Shown: positions 7,353 to 15,321, numbered from the stretch's first letter. The stretch is DNA of 16,179 nucleotides from Kiritimatiellales bacterium (GCA_030625905.1 DAOUQA010000017.1:1-16179), one strand, 5' to 3'. Numbers and translations are program-made. Notes: generated by a model not told the origin, from the letters alone.

Positions 7353-8891
7353 CTAGTTCTTGGCATTCTCGAACACCTCGTCGACGAGCGGGCGGTTGAG
7401 CATTCGCTGGTAGATATCAATGTAGGCTTGCGCCGTTACGGCATGGTTGAAGCGTTTTTTGCTCTCTTCCATGATCCGGCTAATCTGGGCGATACGCGTT
7501 TGTTTGTCGAGCCGATGGAAGTCCATCGCCCGATCAATGGCCCAGGCAAGGCCGCCGGAGTCGTAGGTCTCGAAAAGGAAACCGTTGCCGGTGTTTTGTT
7601 CGGCATCCACGTTGTCGATGGTGTCGTGGAGTCCGCCGGTATCGTGGGCGATGGGAAGGGATCCATAGATTGAGCTCATCATTTGCGGAAGTCCGCATGG
7701 TTCGAACAACGAGGGCATGAGCAGGAAGTCGGAGGCGGCGAAGCCAATGTGCGACAGGCCTTCCTCGAAGTTGCAGACGGCAACGCGCTTGTAGAGGTTG
7801 TGGTAGTGTGCGATGCCGTGGAAGACTTGCTGGTAGGCGCCGTTGGCGACGAATACGACCTGCAGGCCGTCGTTCCAGTATTTGTCGACGGTCCGATAGA
7901 GGATTTCCGCGACGAGCTGGCAACCCTTCTGGATCGGGTCGAGGCGCGAGGGCCAGAAGAACATCGGTGCCTCGGGGTCTACCTCCAGTCCGAGGCGTTC
8001 CTGCAACTGCACCTTGTTGTTTCGCTTGGCGTCGACGTGGTTGGCGGCACTATAGTTCTCAATCAAATATTCGTCGGTTTCGGGATCGGCTGAGGCATCT
8101 GGGGAGTTGAGAATGCCGGTTGCGCATCCCGCCTGGTATTTGCTGGCGATCTCCCACTGGATGTCGCCCGGAACAAAATTGTGCTGGTTGTCGACGATCT
8201 CCTTCATGAAGGTCGGGCTGACGGTGTTGATGAAGTGCGATGCAAAAATGCCGCTGCAAAGCAGGTCGAGCAGGTTGCTGTCGCGGCTCTCTTCATAGTT
8301 GTAGGGCGGCCAGCTGTAGAAGAGGTTGCTCCAGAATTCCGCGGCGTCGATCCCTGCATCCTCGATGGTGGCGAGTGTAGTCTTGATCGTATGGATGTTG
8401 TGGAAGGTGAAGAGGCTGGGTATGCCGAGCATGCGCGCCTCGCCGGGGATCAGGCCAGTCATCCAGTCGTTGCAGTGGATGAGGTCGGGTTTGACGGTCG
8501 GGATAATGTTGTTGATGACCTCGCGCTGGAAGGCGAGGGCGATCTTCAGATCGGTCTTCTCCGAGTTGCTGTAGACGCGGTCCTGGTAGTAGAAGATGCG
8601 GTCTTCGGCCAAGTGGATACGGTCGTCGGGCAGCTTGCTTTTATAGATCAGCAGTTCGTCGTCGATAAAGCCGCCAATGTCGACGTGGAACATCTTGCGG
8701 TAGTGGGGTAGGGCAACATGCACATCCGCTCCGAGCTCGTAGAGCGCCGAAACCAGCGAGGCCGAAACGTCCGCCAAACCGCCCGCCTTGGCCGAAAGCC
8801 TGTTCGTCATGTTCCCCATGCCGACGGGCAGGTAGGTGATCTCGGGAGTGACGATAAGAATGCAGGGGCTTTTTTGTTTCTTAGTGGCCAT
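7353..8891 (-). CDS. glgA: Glycogen synthase (GT5 family)
   Basis: It elongates alpha-1,4-glucan from a nucleotide sugar (ADP-glucose in most bacteria). The 512 residues have the GT-B layout. The N-terminal domain carries VTPEITYLPVG, the glucose-nucleotide loop KAGGLADV at 35-42 (KTGGLADV in E. coli), and IHCNDWMTG at 138-146. The C-terminal domain carries SRLDPIQKG at 315-323, FEPCGLPQM at 396-404 and DTGGLHDTI at 417-425. An extra dozen residues (VGMGNMTNRLS) separate the first strand from KAGG compared with E. coli GlgA. GGAAGGAAGC lies just before the ATG at 8889-8891, a strong ribosome site. It is followed after 7 bp by glgB and preceded after 57 bp by the spermidine-synthase-like gene on the same strand. 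No glgC is present in the window. Confidence 0.94.
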   Translation of the reverse strand: MATKKQKSPCILIVTPEITYLPVGMGNMTNRLSAKAGGLADVSASLVSALYELGADVHVALPHYRKMFHVDIGGFIDDELLIYKSKLPDDRIHLAEDRIFYYQDRVYSNSEKTDLKIALAFQREVINNIIPTVKPDLIHCNDWMTGLIPGEARMLGIPSLFTFHNIHTIKTTLATIEDAGIDAAEFWSNLFYSWPPYNYEESRDSNLLDLLCSGIFASHFINTVSPTFMKEIVDNQHNFVPGDIQWEIASKYQAGCATGILNSPDASADPETDEYLIENYSAANHVDAKRNNKVQLQERLGLEVDPEAPMFFWPSRLDPIQKGCQLVAEILYRTVDKYWNDGLQVVFVANGAYQQVFHGIAHYHNLYKRVAVCNFEEGLSHIGFAASDFLLMPSLFEPCGLPQMMSSIYGSLPIAHDTGGLHDTIDNVDAEQNTGNGFLFETYDSGGLAWAIDRAMDFHRLDKQTRIAQISRIMEESKKRFNHAVTAQAYIDIYQRMLNRPLVDEVFENAKN

Positions 8892-8948
8892 AGTAGCTTC
8901 CTTCCGACGTTTTCCGGATCAAAACAAGCCGGGGCGGGGTTTACAAGA

Positions 8949-9665
8949 TTATTGTGCCACGTAGACCGCACCCCTGGACGAGCCGCCGGTGATGGGGTTC
9001 TCAAATTCGATGGTATGCGATACGGCGTTGGTAAACACGAGGCCCAAACGGTGGGTGAAAGCCGCTTCCGGCTCCCCGTCCGCCCAGAGGGCAAATACCC
9101 CGCCCGGCTTCAAATGCCGCGCCAACTCGCCCAGCCCCGCCTCGGTATAGAAATGCGTGTTGCTCTGGTGCAGCACATTCGTCGGCGTGTGGTCGATATC
9201 CAGCAGAATGGCATCGTGTTTTTTCGCAGGAGCGACCGGATCGAAGCTCCGCTCCACATCGCGCGCCAGCGCGAAAAAGTCGGCATGTACCAGCCGACAG
9301 CGGGCATCTTCCGTCAGCCTCTGACCCAGGGGAACCAGCCCGGTTTGATGCCATTCAATCACTCCTGCCAGATATTCCACCACGACGAGCGACGCCACGC
9401 GCCGATCCTCCAGAGCCGCCACCGCTGTATATCCCAGTCCCAGTCCGCCGACCACCACATCGAGACCTTCCGCTTCCAACGCGCCGAGCCCCAGTTTCGC
9501 CAACTGCGACTCCGCTTTGTGGAACAGGCTCGTCATCAGGAAGTCCTCGCCCAGCTTTACCTCATAGATATCGCGTTCCCCGAATTGCGGCATACGCCGC
9601 CGCCGCAGCATTAGATCCCCGATCGGGGTCGGTCGAAAATCCAGCTCCTCATAGTTTGAGTTCAT
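8949..9665 (-). CDS. Spermidine-synthase-like, SAM-fold protein
   Basis: A 238-residue cytosolic protein with the fold of spermidine synthases and class I methyltransferases. GGLGLGY at 73-79 is the nucleotide-binding loop, with E97 at the end of the next strand (VVVEYLAGVIEWH), and AILLDIDHTP at 152-161 replaces the usual spermidine synthase D-x-x-D active region. FALWADGEPEAAF (191-203) follows. Proteins like this are annotated spermidine synthase, but whether it transfers aminopropyl or methyl groups cannot be told from sequence. The ATG at 9663-9665 is chosen because homology-like sequence begins there; the frame is open to 9776 but that would overlap the ankyrin gene. The ribosome site is weak (GGAA). 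It lies 28 bp after the ankyrin lipoprotein gene, so co-transcription is likely. No S-adenosylmethionine decarboxylase gene is nearby. Confidence 0.78.
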   Translation of the reverse strand: MNSNYEELDFRPTPIGDLMLRRRRMPQFGERDIYEVKLGEDFLMTSLFHKAESQLAKLGLGALEAEGLDVVVGGLGLGYTAVAALEDRRVASLVVVEYLAGVIEWHQTGLVPLGQRLTEDARCRLVHADFFALARDVERSFDPVAPAKKHDAILLDIDHTPTNVLHQSNTHFYTEAGLGELARHLKPGGVFALWADGEPEAAFTHRLGLVFTNAVSHTIEFENPITGGSSRGAVYVAQ

Positions 9666-9693
9666 AGAAATAATTCCAATCAGGGGCACTTGA

Positions 9694-11535
9694 TTAAGGC
9701 CTGGCTCCGGCTTTTTTAAGAGCGGTGAGAACTTCCTCGTTACCCTGTCTTTTGGCCCGGCGGTACGCGGTTGCAAGCTCCGGGGATGCGGCTAGGTTTT
9801 CGTCCATGGTTGCGTTTACATTTGCTCCCAAAGAGATCAGCGTCTTCACAGCTTCAAGTTGGTTGTTGTCCACGGCATACATCAGGGGGGTTGCTCCGAA
9901 GGCGGAGCGGTCGTTCACATTCGCCCTTTTCGAGTCCAGATACTCGATAAGTTCGCAGTTCCCGCTTTTCGCGGCGAAAAACATGGGAGTCAGCCGGCCC
10001 TCCTTCGCTCTTGATCGTCCAAAAAGGGAGATGATCATTTCGGTGTAGTCTGTTTGGGCAAGGACGTTCGCGCCTTTCCTCTCAACGAGATATTTAGCGG
10101 CTTCCAGATTACCCCCCTCGCACACATCCATCAGCAGGGTGCGGCTCTCCATTATTTCTGTCCATTCATCTCCCAAGTCATGGTTCTTGACGACATACAA
10201 TACGGCCTCGGGATGGTGGCTGATCAATAGGTCGTGTATCCGGCCAAAGGTGGTGCCATCGCTTTTTGGTGTTTTGTTCATGGTCCTGTAGATCTTCTTC
10301 AGGATTTTGGGTGCGTACTGGCGGAACAGGTTCCGGTTTCCGGCCAGCTGAGCCAGATTGAGTTGATAGATATTAACGTTTGCATATTCCCTCTTCACAT
10401 AGTCGAAAACGGCGCGGTTTTTGTATTCAAGGGACCACCCGAGGAGTTGGTCATAGTCATGGGGAGTCAACGGCTCAATTTCTTCGCGGATCTTGATTAA
10501 CCGAAAAGCATGGTTTGTGTTGGTGTTCTTTATGGAGGTTTTGATGGCCTCGGCGATATTCTGCTTGTGGACCAGCCGCAAAAGCGGGTTGGGGAGGGCG
10601 AGCAGGAAGGCGGTCTCCTCCGCTGAAAGGGCACCATGCCATTCGTTAAGCTTCAGGACGTGGATGATGGCATGTTCCGGGTTTGCTTCCAAGGCTTTTG
10701 AAAAAGCGCGGCCAAAACCGGTCTTGGCGAGATCGACCCGGTTCATGTTGTAGCCCAGCTCCACCAGTTCGCAGGCCAGGGTTTCGTCCTTGAGTTCGTG
10801 GCAGATATAGTCCCCGAGCTCTTGCATGGTTTTCTTCGTATACGGATCGATGAAGGGAGCGGAGGTGCTCTCGGGCATATGGTCGATCAGGAAACCGATT
10901 CTTTCCGTGTCCTCCTTCTGCATGGCTGTTTTAATCATCTTGGCAAAAAAGCGGTAGAACCTGACGTTGAATTCGGTTTCCCCCAAAGGGAATTCCAGCC
11001 TGTAGCCGCTGGCTTTGAAGTCGCCGATATATTGATTGAAAAACCGAATGTTGTAATTATCCAAAGCCTCATTCATGAAGATAGGGAGTGTTTTTTCCGG
11101 GTATTTCGAAATGAAGAAATCCTGCCACTGCTTGCCCATTTTCCAAACCTTCAGGAGTTCGGCATATTGGGTACAATCCTTGTTAGAGTGCTCGAACGCC
11201 CATTTAAACGAATCCATATCCCTTGTCTGCATGGACAGCTCATAGACCTGTTCGGGAATGCGCTCCAGTTCGTCGCCATATTTCTTCAGGAACGCGGGTA
11301 CCTTTTCAGGGTCGGGCCATTCGGTTTCAAGACGTTTATTGTTTTCATACGCATGGCGGAGGAATTGAATGCGGGTCTTGGGGTTGGATGTCTTGCTTGC
11401 CTTCCTCAGGGAATATTTTATCTGGGCGAGTGCCGTCTGTGCATCAGTGGGCGGCTCACTGATATCGGTGCATCCCGTTTGGAAAAAAGGAAGGGCCAGA
11501 AGAAGTGCGGTAATGAGCGCTGATGTTTTTGTCAT
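9694..11535 (-). CDS. Probable lipoprotein with C-terminal ankyrin repeats
   Basis: A 613-residue exported protein. It begins MTKTSALITALLLALPFFQTGC, a lipoprotein-like signal whose Cys is preceded by Gly-Thr-Gln, so the lipobox is imperfect at -3. About 440 residues of mostly helical, charged sequence follow with no domain I recognise. From residue 464 to the end there are about four ankyrin-like units, best in RLTPMFFAAKSGNCELIEYL and ATPLMYAVDNNQLEAVKTLI with LGANVNA. Ankyrin repeats bind proteins, so a periplasmic or envelope scaffold is likely, but partner and role are unknown. The ATG at 11533-11535 is preferred (GGA eight bases upstream); an in-frame TTG at 11547 is the other choice. 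By eye it looks less GC-rich than the glg genes, not measured. Confidence 0.72.
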   Translation of the reverse strand: MTKTSALITALLLALPFFQTGCTDISEPPTDAQTALAQIKYSLRKASKTSNPKTRIQFLRHAYENNKRLETEWPDPEKVPAFLKKYGDELERIPEQVYELSMQTRDMDSFKWAFEHSNKDCTQYAELLKVWKMGKQWQDFFISKYPEKTLPIFMNEALDNYNIRFFNQYIGDFKASGYRLEFPLGETEFNVRFYRFFAKMIKTAMQKEDTERIGFLIDHMPESTSAPFIDPYTKKTMQELGDYICHELKDETLACELVELGYNMNRVDLAKTGFGRAFSKALEANPEHAIIHVLKLNEWHGALSAEETAFLLALPNPLLRLVHKQNIAEAIKTSIKNTNTNHAFRLIKIREEIEPLTPHDYDQLLGWSLEYKNRAVFDYVKREYANVNIYQLNLAQLAGNRNLFRQYAPKILKKIYRTMNKTPKSDGTTFGRIHDLLISHHPEAVLYVVKNHDLGDEWTEIMESRTLLMDVCEGGNLEAAKYLVERKGANVLAQTDYTEMIISLFGRSRAKEGRLTPMFFAAKSGNCELIEYLDSKRANVNDRSAFGATPLMYAVDNNQLEAVKTLISLGANVNATMDENLAASPELATAYRRAKRQGNEEVLTALKKAGARP

Positions 11536-11635
11536 TTCAAGATCCAACTTCCATGATCCTCGGTGGGGGGTTGAGCGGGAATGCTATCAATTCGCCCGAA
11601 TCCCTCCAATGGCAAACTGGAAGAAAAGAAAGGTC

Positions 11636-11747
11636 TTGGGGTACCGTGGCTCGACTGCGCTTTCAAACCCCCGCGCACCGGCTCCCGCACCGTCCTTCCG
11701 TTTCGCCAACGCGCATTTTAAAGCGGCGTCGAGCCAGCGCATTCCAA
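11636..11747. repeat. 112-bp element with 32-bp imperfect inverted repeats
   Basis: The left arm 11636-11667 and the right arm 11716-11747 are reverse complements at 24 of 32 positions. The inner 21 bases match at 18, including an unbroken TGGCTCGAC/GTCGAGCCA core (11647-11655 and 11728-11736). A 48-bp GC-rich centre separates them. The element begins 6 bp beyond the SNF2 stop and fills about half of the 206-bp gap before the ankyrin gene. In RNA it could fold into a long hairpin. It may be a terminator, a REP-like palindrome or a small non-autonomous mobile element. Confidence 0.75.
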
Positions 11748-11753
11748 ATCTGT

Positions 11754-14700
11754 TTAGATCGACAGCAGTTCCTGCACATCATTCCAGCTGAGGCCCTGTT
11801 CGAAGGCGCCGTCTTTTTCGAGGGTGGCGTCGATGACGCTTTTCTTGCGCAGCTGCATTTGAAGAACCTTTTCCTCGACGGTATTTTTGGTGATGAGCTT
11901 GACGCTGTAGACGGTGTTTTTCTGGCCGATGCGATGGGCGCGGTCGGTGGCTTGGTCCTCGACGGCGGGGTTCCACCACGGGTCGAAGTGGATCACCATA
12001 TCGGCACCGGTCAGGTTAAGCCCGGTTCCGCCGGCCTTGAGGCTGATAAGGAAGAGCGGGATGGAGCGGTCGGTGTTGAAGGTACGCACCCGCTCTTGCC
12101 GGTTTTTGGTAGAACCGTCGAGGTAGCAATATTTCAGTTCGCGCGCCTCCAGCTCATCGCGGATGATGGAAAGCATGGAGGTAAACTGGCTGAAGACTAG
12201 GATGCGGTGGCCGGCATCGAGCGCTTCGTCAACCAGCTCGAAGAAGAGCTCCAGCTTGGCGGAAGGATATTTGCTTTCGAGGCCGGGTAGCTTGAGCAGG
12301 TCGAGGTGGCAGCAGGTTTGCCGCAGTTGCAGGAGTACCTTGAACACCTCCATGCGCGATTTGTTGAAGCCCTTTTCCCCGACGAGGTCGGTGACCTTTC
12401 GCTTGGCGTTTTCGAGTAGTTGCTTGTAGACCTTGCCCTGGTCGCCGCTTAGCGAGCAATGGGCGATGCGCTGGATCTTGTCGGGCAAATCCTTTGCGAC
12501 ATCCTTCTTGAGACGGCGCAACAGGAATGGATGCAACTTGCGGCGCAACTTGATCTGTGCGAGTTCGGCATCGGGGCCGCCGGCCTGGATCGGCAGTTCA
12601 TAGTTTTCGCGAAAGGTCTTGTGGTGGCCGAGATAGCCGGGCATCAGGAAGTCCATGATGGACCAGAGATCGGAGACTCCATTTTCGATCGGCGTTCCGG
12701 TAAGCACCAGCTTGTGGTGCGCCCGGATCTTTTTCACGGCCACCGAATTTTGCGTGGTCCGGTTCTTGATGTACTGCGCTTCATCGAGCGCGGCAACCGC
12801 GAATTGGTGCTTGAGATATTCATCGAGATCGCGGCGGATGAGTGCGTAGGAGGTGATGACCAGATCGCATTCAGCGATTTTATCCCAGTGCTCGTGCCGG
12901 TCGGCACCGTGCATCTTTTGCACGCGCAATTCCGGGGTGAACTTTTCGGCCTCCTCGGCCCAGTTTTCGACGAGGCTGGTGGGGCAGATAATGAGCGCCG
13001 GCGCACTATGCGCCTCTTCGTTCTGCCGCTGGAGCTGGAGCCAGGTGAGGGTTTGCAGGGTTTTTCCCAGCCCCATTTCATCGGCCAGAATTCCGCAAAA
13101 TCCACTGCGTTCGAGGAAGCGAAGCCAATAGACTCCGCTTTTCTGGTAGTCGCGCAGGGTGCTTTCCAGTGGCTCGCCAAGGGCAAAGGGCTCGATTTTT
13201 GCATCCCGGTTCTGGGTCTGCGCCTTGGTGATCCATTCCGGCGCGGCTTCCACATCGACGCCATCGAGCGAATGGAGCGAGGCCTGCACATAGGCCGCAT
13301 GGATATCGTTCATGCGGAAGGTGCCGGGTTCGCTTCCTTCGCCGGTTGAGCAGTCACTGAATACCGCGCGCGCGGTTTCGATGGCATCGATATCGAGCAG
13401 GATCGTGCGACCCTTCCTTTCAACAAAGGCTTCGCCCATGTTGAGCGCCCGCATGATGTCGCTGGGATCCAGGCTCTCCCCGCCCGCATTTTCGTATTCA
13501 TAACCGACATCGAAAAACCCGTTTCCCGCTCCGGAGGAGTTGATGTGTACCACCGGCGTTGTGAATTCGGCCTGATCCATAAAGGCGGCGACTATGCCCT
13601 TGAGGTCGATACGCCAGCCGAGTCGGCGCAATCGGGGCAGGGCACCGCCCAGAAAGTTGAGCACCTCGCGCGATCCCCGGATCTGCATCAGCATATCGCC
13701 ACGCCGCCCGCGGAAACCAATATCCGTTGCAATTTCCAGCGCCGCCTGTTCCGCCTCCGGATTTCGGATCTGGAATTCGAGCAGGTCATCCTCGGCGGGG
13801 ATGGAAAAATGGCCCAGCGCTTCGTCGCGCCCGGCAACGAGCTGCACAATTCCGTATTCGGCATAAAGGGTTGCGGAGAGGGCGGACTGCGTTCCCTCCA
13901 CGGCCATCCGAAAGCGCGGCTTGGCGGGCTTGAGCAGTAGCATGTCGGGGGAAATGTTGGTCTCCACCGCCATTAGGTTTTCCAGCATCGTAAGTTCGTT
14001 CTTCATGAACGCCGGAACGGCATCGCGCGGGATGCGCACGGGGGCGTCGTAGATGGAGCGCAACGGGCCGGACAATACCTTTTCGAGCTTTGTGAAAACC
14101 CCGTCCTGCAAAATCCAGCCATTCCCTCCGCTCACCATGCACGTCATGGGTTCGTTCAGCCCGGTGTGAAGGGAGAGCAGCAGTTCGCCGGTTTCTTCAT
14201 CTAGCTCCATGCGGACAAAGGTGGCGGTAATACCTTCGTCCACCATCAGATACCCGGCGCGCCCGCCCTCGTGGATTTCCTTCCCGTGGCAGAGCTCCAG
14301 AATATTGATGAAATCGGAGAGCGAGGCTGTGAGTTTCCCCTTGGCCGGCCCTTCGCAAATATCTTCGAGCACAAATAGTAGGTTTTCATCGTCTGGGCTT
14401 AATGCCAGTGGCTTCTTTTTCGGAACCTCGTTGAGCGGGAGGGTCTTGCCCTCCATCTCCACTGCGCAGCGCAACGGAATCTGGTGTTCCGGCAGATGCT
14501 CGCGCCAGCTCTGCTTGAGCGTGATGCACAATTGGGCTGGTGTGCCGTCGGGGTCGCGGGTGTGGTAAGCCGAGTCATCGAACGAGGCCAGTCGTTCCGC
14601 CCGCCGCTTTTCCTCCTCCATCTTGTCGACGCGGTGGGGGTCGCTGTAAAGCCGCACGGCTTCCAGCCCCAGTGTCACGAGGTGCGCACAGATCCTGCCC

Positions 14701-14930
14701 TCCTCACGGTTTTCGCGGCAGGGGCAGTGGTTCTCCACCAGACCGTCCTTCAGTACCTCGAACTTGCTGCGCATGCCCCGCACGCCGAGCGACAACTGGC
14801 CGGTCACAAAGGGGGTGTCGTACTCCACCTTCTCGACCTTGCCCCGCTCGAACAGCGTCATTCCATCCTTGAAGGTTTTGACGCCCGCCCAGTCCTTCAG
14901 GATTTTATGTGTAAACGGTACGTGTTTCAT
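11754..14930 (-). CDS. SWIM-domain SNF2-family helicase
   Basis: A 1058-residue DNA-dependent ATPase of the SNF2 (RapA/HepA-like) class, which remodels protein-nucleic acid complexes. A SWIM zinc-binding motif lies at C69-x-C71 ... C81-x-H83 (ENHCPCRENREEGRICAHLV). A long middle part (about 100-580) has no recognised motif. The helicase core then runs from about 590 to 1035: Walker A DEMGLGKT at 617-624, DEAQ at 716-719, TGTP at 744-747, FSQFTSML at 913-920, LKAGGTGLNLT at 964-974 and QATDRAHRIGQ at 993-1003. All core motifs look intact. The start is the ATG at 14928-14930, without a clear ribosome site. It is the first minus-strand gene after the repeat-rich gap at 14931-15321. Its substrate in the cell is unknown. 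Confidence 0.92.
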   Translation of the reverse strand: MKHVPFTHKILKDWAGVKTFKDGMTLFERGKVEKVEYDTPFVTGQLSLGVRGMRSKFEVLKDGLVENHCPCRENREEGRICAHLVTLGLEAVRLYSDPHRVDKMEEEKRRAERLASFDDSAYHTRDPDGTPAQLCITLKQSWREHLPEHQIPLRCAVEMEGKTLPLNEVPKKKPLALSPDDENLLFVLEDICEGPAKGKLTASLSDFINILELCHGKEIHEGGRAGYLMVDEGITATFVRMELDEETGELLLSLHTGLNEPMTCMVSGGNGWILQDGVFTKLEKVLSGPLRSIYDAPVRIPRDAVPAFMKNELTMLENLMAVETNISPDMLLLKPAKPRFRMAVEGTQSALSATLYAEYGIVQLVAGRDEALGHFSIPAEDDLLEFQIRNPEAEQAALEIATDIGFRGRRGDMLMQIRGSREVLNFLGGALPRLRRLGWRIDLKGIVAAFMDQAEFTTPVVHINSSGAGNGFFDVGYEYENAGGESLDPSDIMRALNMGEAFVERKGRTILLDIDAIETARAVFSDCSTGEGSEPGTFRMNDIHAAYVQASLHSLDGVDVEAAPEWITKAQTQNRDAKIEPFALGEPLESTLRDYQKSGVYWLRFLERSGFCGILADEMGLGKTLQTLTWLQLQRQNEEAHSAPALIICPTSLVENWAEEAEKFTPELRVQKMHGADRHEHWDKIAECDLVITSYALIRRDLDEYLKHQFAVAALDEAQYIKNRTTQNSVAVKKIRAHHKLVLTGTPIENGVSDLWSIMDFLMPGYLGHHKTFRENYELPIQAGGPDAELAQIKLRRKLHPFLLRRLKKDVAKDLPDKIQRIAHCSLSGDQGKVYKQLLENAKRKVTDLVGEKGFNKSRMEVFKVLLQLRQTCCHLDLLKLPGLESKYPSAKLELFFELVDEALDAGHRILVFSQFTSMLSIIRDELEARELKYCYLDGSTKNRQERVRTFNTDRSIPLFLISLKAGGTGLNLTGADMVIHFDPWWNPAVEDQATDRAHRIGQKNTVYSVKLITKNTVEEKVLQMQLRKKSVIDATLEKDGAFEQGLSWNDVQELLSI

Positions 14931-14995
14931 GCGTGATAAGGCTTCTAGTTCCGCCTTTAGCGGTTGAATTTTTGCAGAACGCCGTCCTGTTCTTC

Positions 14996-15087
14996 TTCAA
15001 CCATTGGAAACCTCCGGCGATTGTAATTCCAACGATTAGAAAAGTTTTACCGGAAAGTTCCAACCACTGGAAGCGCGAGGCGATTGT
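14996..15087. repeat. Three TTCCA-N5-TGGAA dyads at 31-32 bp spacing
   Basis: The dyads are TTCAACCATTGGAA (14996-15009), TTCCAACGATTAGAA (15027-15041) and TTCCAACCACTGGAA (15058-15072). Their right ends are 32 and 31 bp apart, close to three helical turns each. The first and third are also followed, after six or seven variable bases, by the identical GGCGATTGT (15016-15024 and 15079-15087), so a 26-bp stretch repeats at 20 of 26 positions 62-63 bp apart. The array is 66 to 142 bp upstream of the SNF2 start codon. Confidence 0.7.
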
Positions 15088-15089
15088 TT

Positions 15090-15293
15090 TTACGGGAACC
15101 GGTCGCAAATTGCATCAGGGGTCAGAACGCTTTTCTCGTCATTTCTCGTCATTTCTCGCATTTCAACAATTTCTGTCTGGGTAGACTTCGCGATCTCCGA
15201 AACAAACCGAGCAAGGTTGGATGCGAGTTGCCTCAAATTAAATGACACCGAAGCGTCCGATAGGGCGCGGGCGGAAAGGATTCGTTGACTCAC
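15090..15293 (-). pseudogene. Possible gene remnant next to the insertion sequence
   Basis: A 67-codon minus-strand frame opens with GTG at 15291-15293, straight after an in-frame TGA. Residues 10-35 (ALSDASVSFNLRQLASNL, then ARFVSEI) look a little like the helical C-terminal tail of methyl-accepting chemotaxis proteins. The rest (MREMTRNDEK) is encoded by a 10-bp tandem repeat and is unlikely to be real protein. If genuine, it would be the 3' end of a gene cut by the insertion sequence. The likeness is short and I may be over-reading it. Confidence 0.15.
15132..15161. repeat. 10-bp tandem repeat, three units
   Basis: TTTCTCGTCA occurs exactly at 15132-15141 and 15142-15151, with a degenerate third unit TTTCTCGCAT at 15152-15161. 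No role is apparent. It lies just after GGGGTCAGAACGC (15118-15130). Confidence 0.8.
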
Positions 15294-15318
15294 AAAAAAT
15301 CACACCCTGTATACAGGG
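15285..15318 (+). promoter_or_regulatory. Candidate transposase promoter overlapped by a perfect 14-bp palindrome
   Basis: TTGACT (15285-15290) and TATACA (15310-15315) could be -35 and -10 boxes with a long 19-bp spacer; TATACA is also the -10 of the Rrf2 promoter in this window. CCCTGTATACAGGG (15305-15318) is a perfect palindrome covering the -10 and ending three bases before the first ATG. As DNA it could be an operator; as RNA the arm CAGGG, the only Shine-Dalgarno-like string, would be paired. Confidence 0.45.
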
Positions 15319-15321
15319 CGG

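Larger units (their letters stand above)
14931..15321. other. Repeat-rich intergenic region between SNF2 and transposase genes
   Basis: 391 bp without a convincing intact gene. It holds the SNF2 upstream region, three phased dyads (14996-15072), a 10-bp tandem repeat (15132-15161), a short minus-strand reading frame that may be a gene remnant (15090-15293), and the transposase promoter region. The left boundary of the insertion sequence must lie in the right part of this stretch, but I could not identify its terminal repeat because the other end is outside the window. Confidence 0.7.

Noticed and set aside
7343..7420. Longer GlgB start at 7420
   Set aside because: It would overlap the end of glgA by 68 bases with serine/arginine-rich sequence unlike the family; the ATG at 7345 has a ribosome site at the right distance.
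8907..8948. GC-rich stretch between the spermidine-synthase-like gene and glgA as a terminator
   Set aside because: No stable stem followed by a U-tract could be found; read-through into glgA remains possible.
10798..11523. Plus-strand open frame (241 codons) opposite the ankyrin lipoprotein gene
   Set aside because: The minus-strand product has a signal sequence and ankyrin repeats; the antisense product has no recognisable features or ribosome site.
12459..13349. Plus-strand open frame (296 codons) opposite the SNF2 core
   Set aside because: It mirrors helicase motifs I-III on the other strand and has no independent support.
15307..15316. CTGTATACAG as a LexA/SOS box
   Set aside because: The Enterobacterial SOS box needs eight bases between CTGT and ACAG; here there are two, so canonical LexA binding is not expected.
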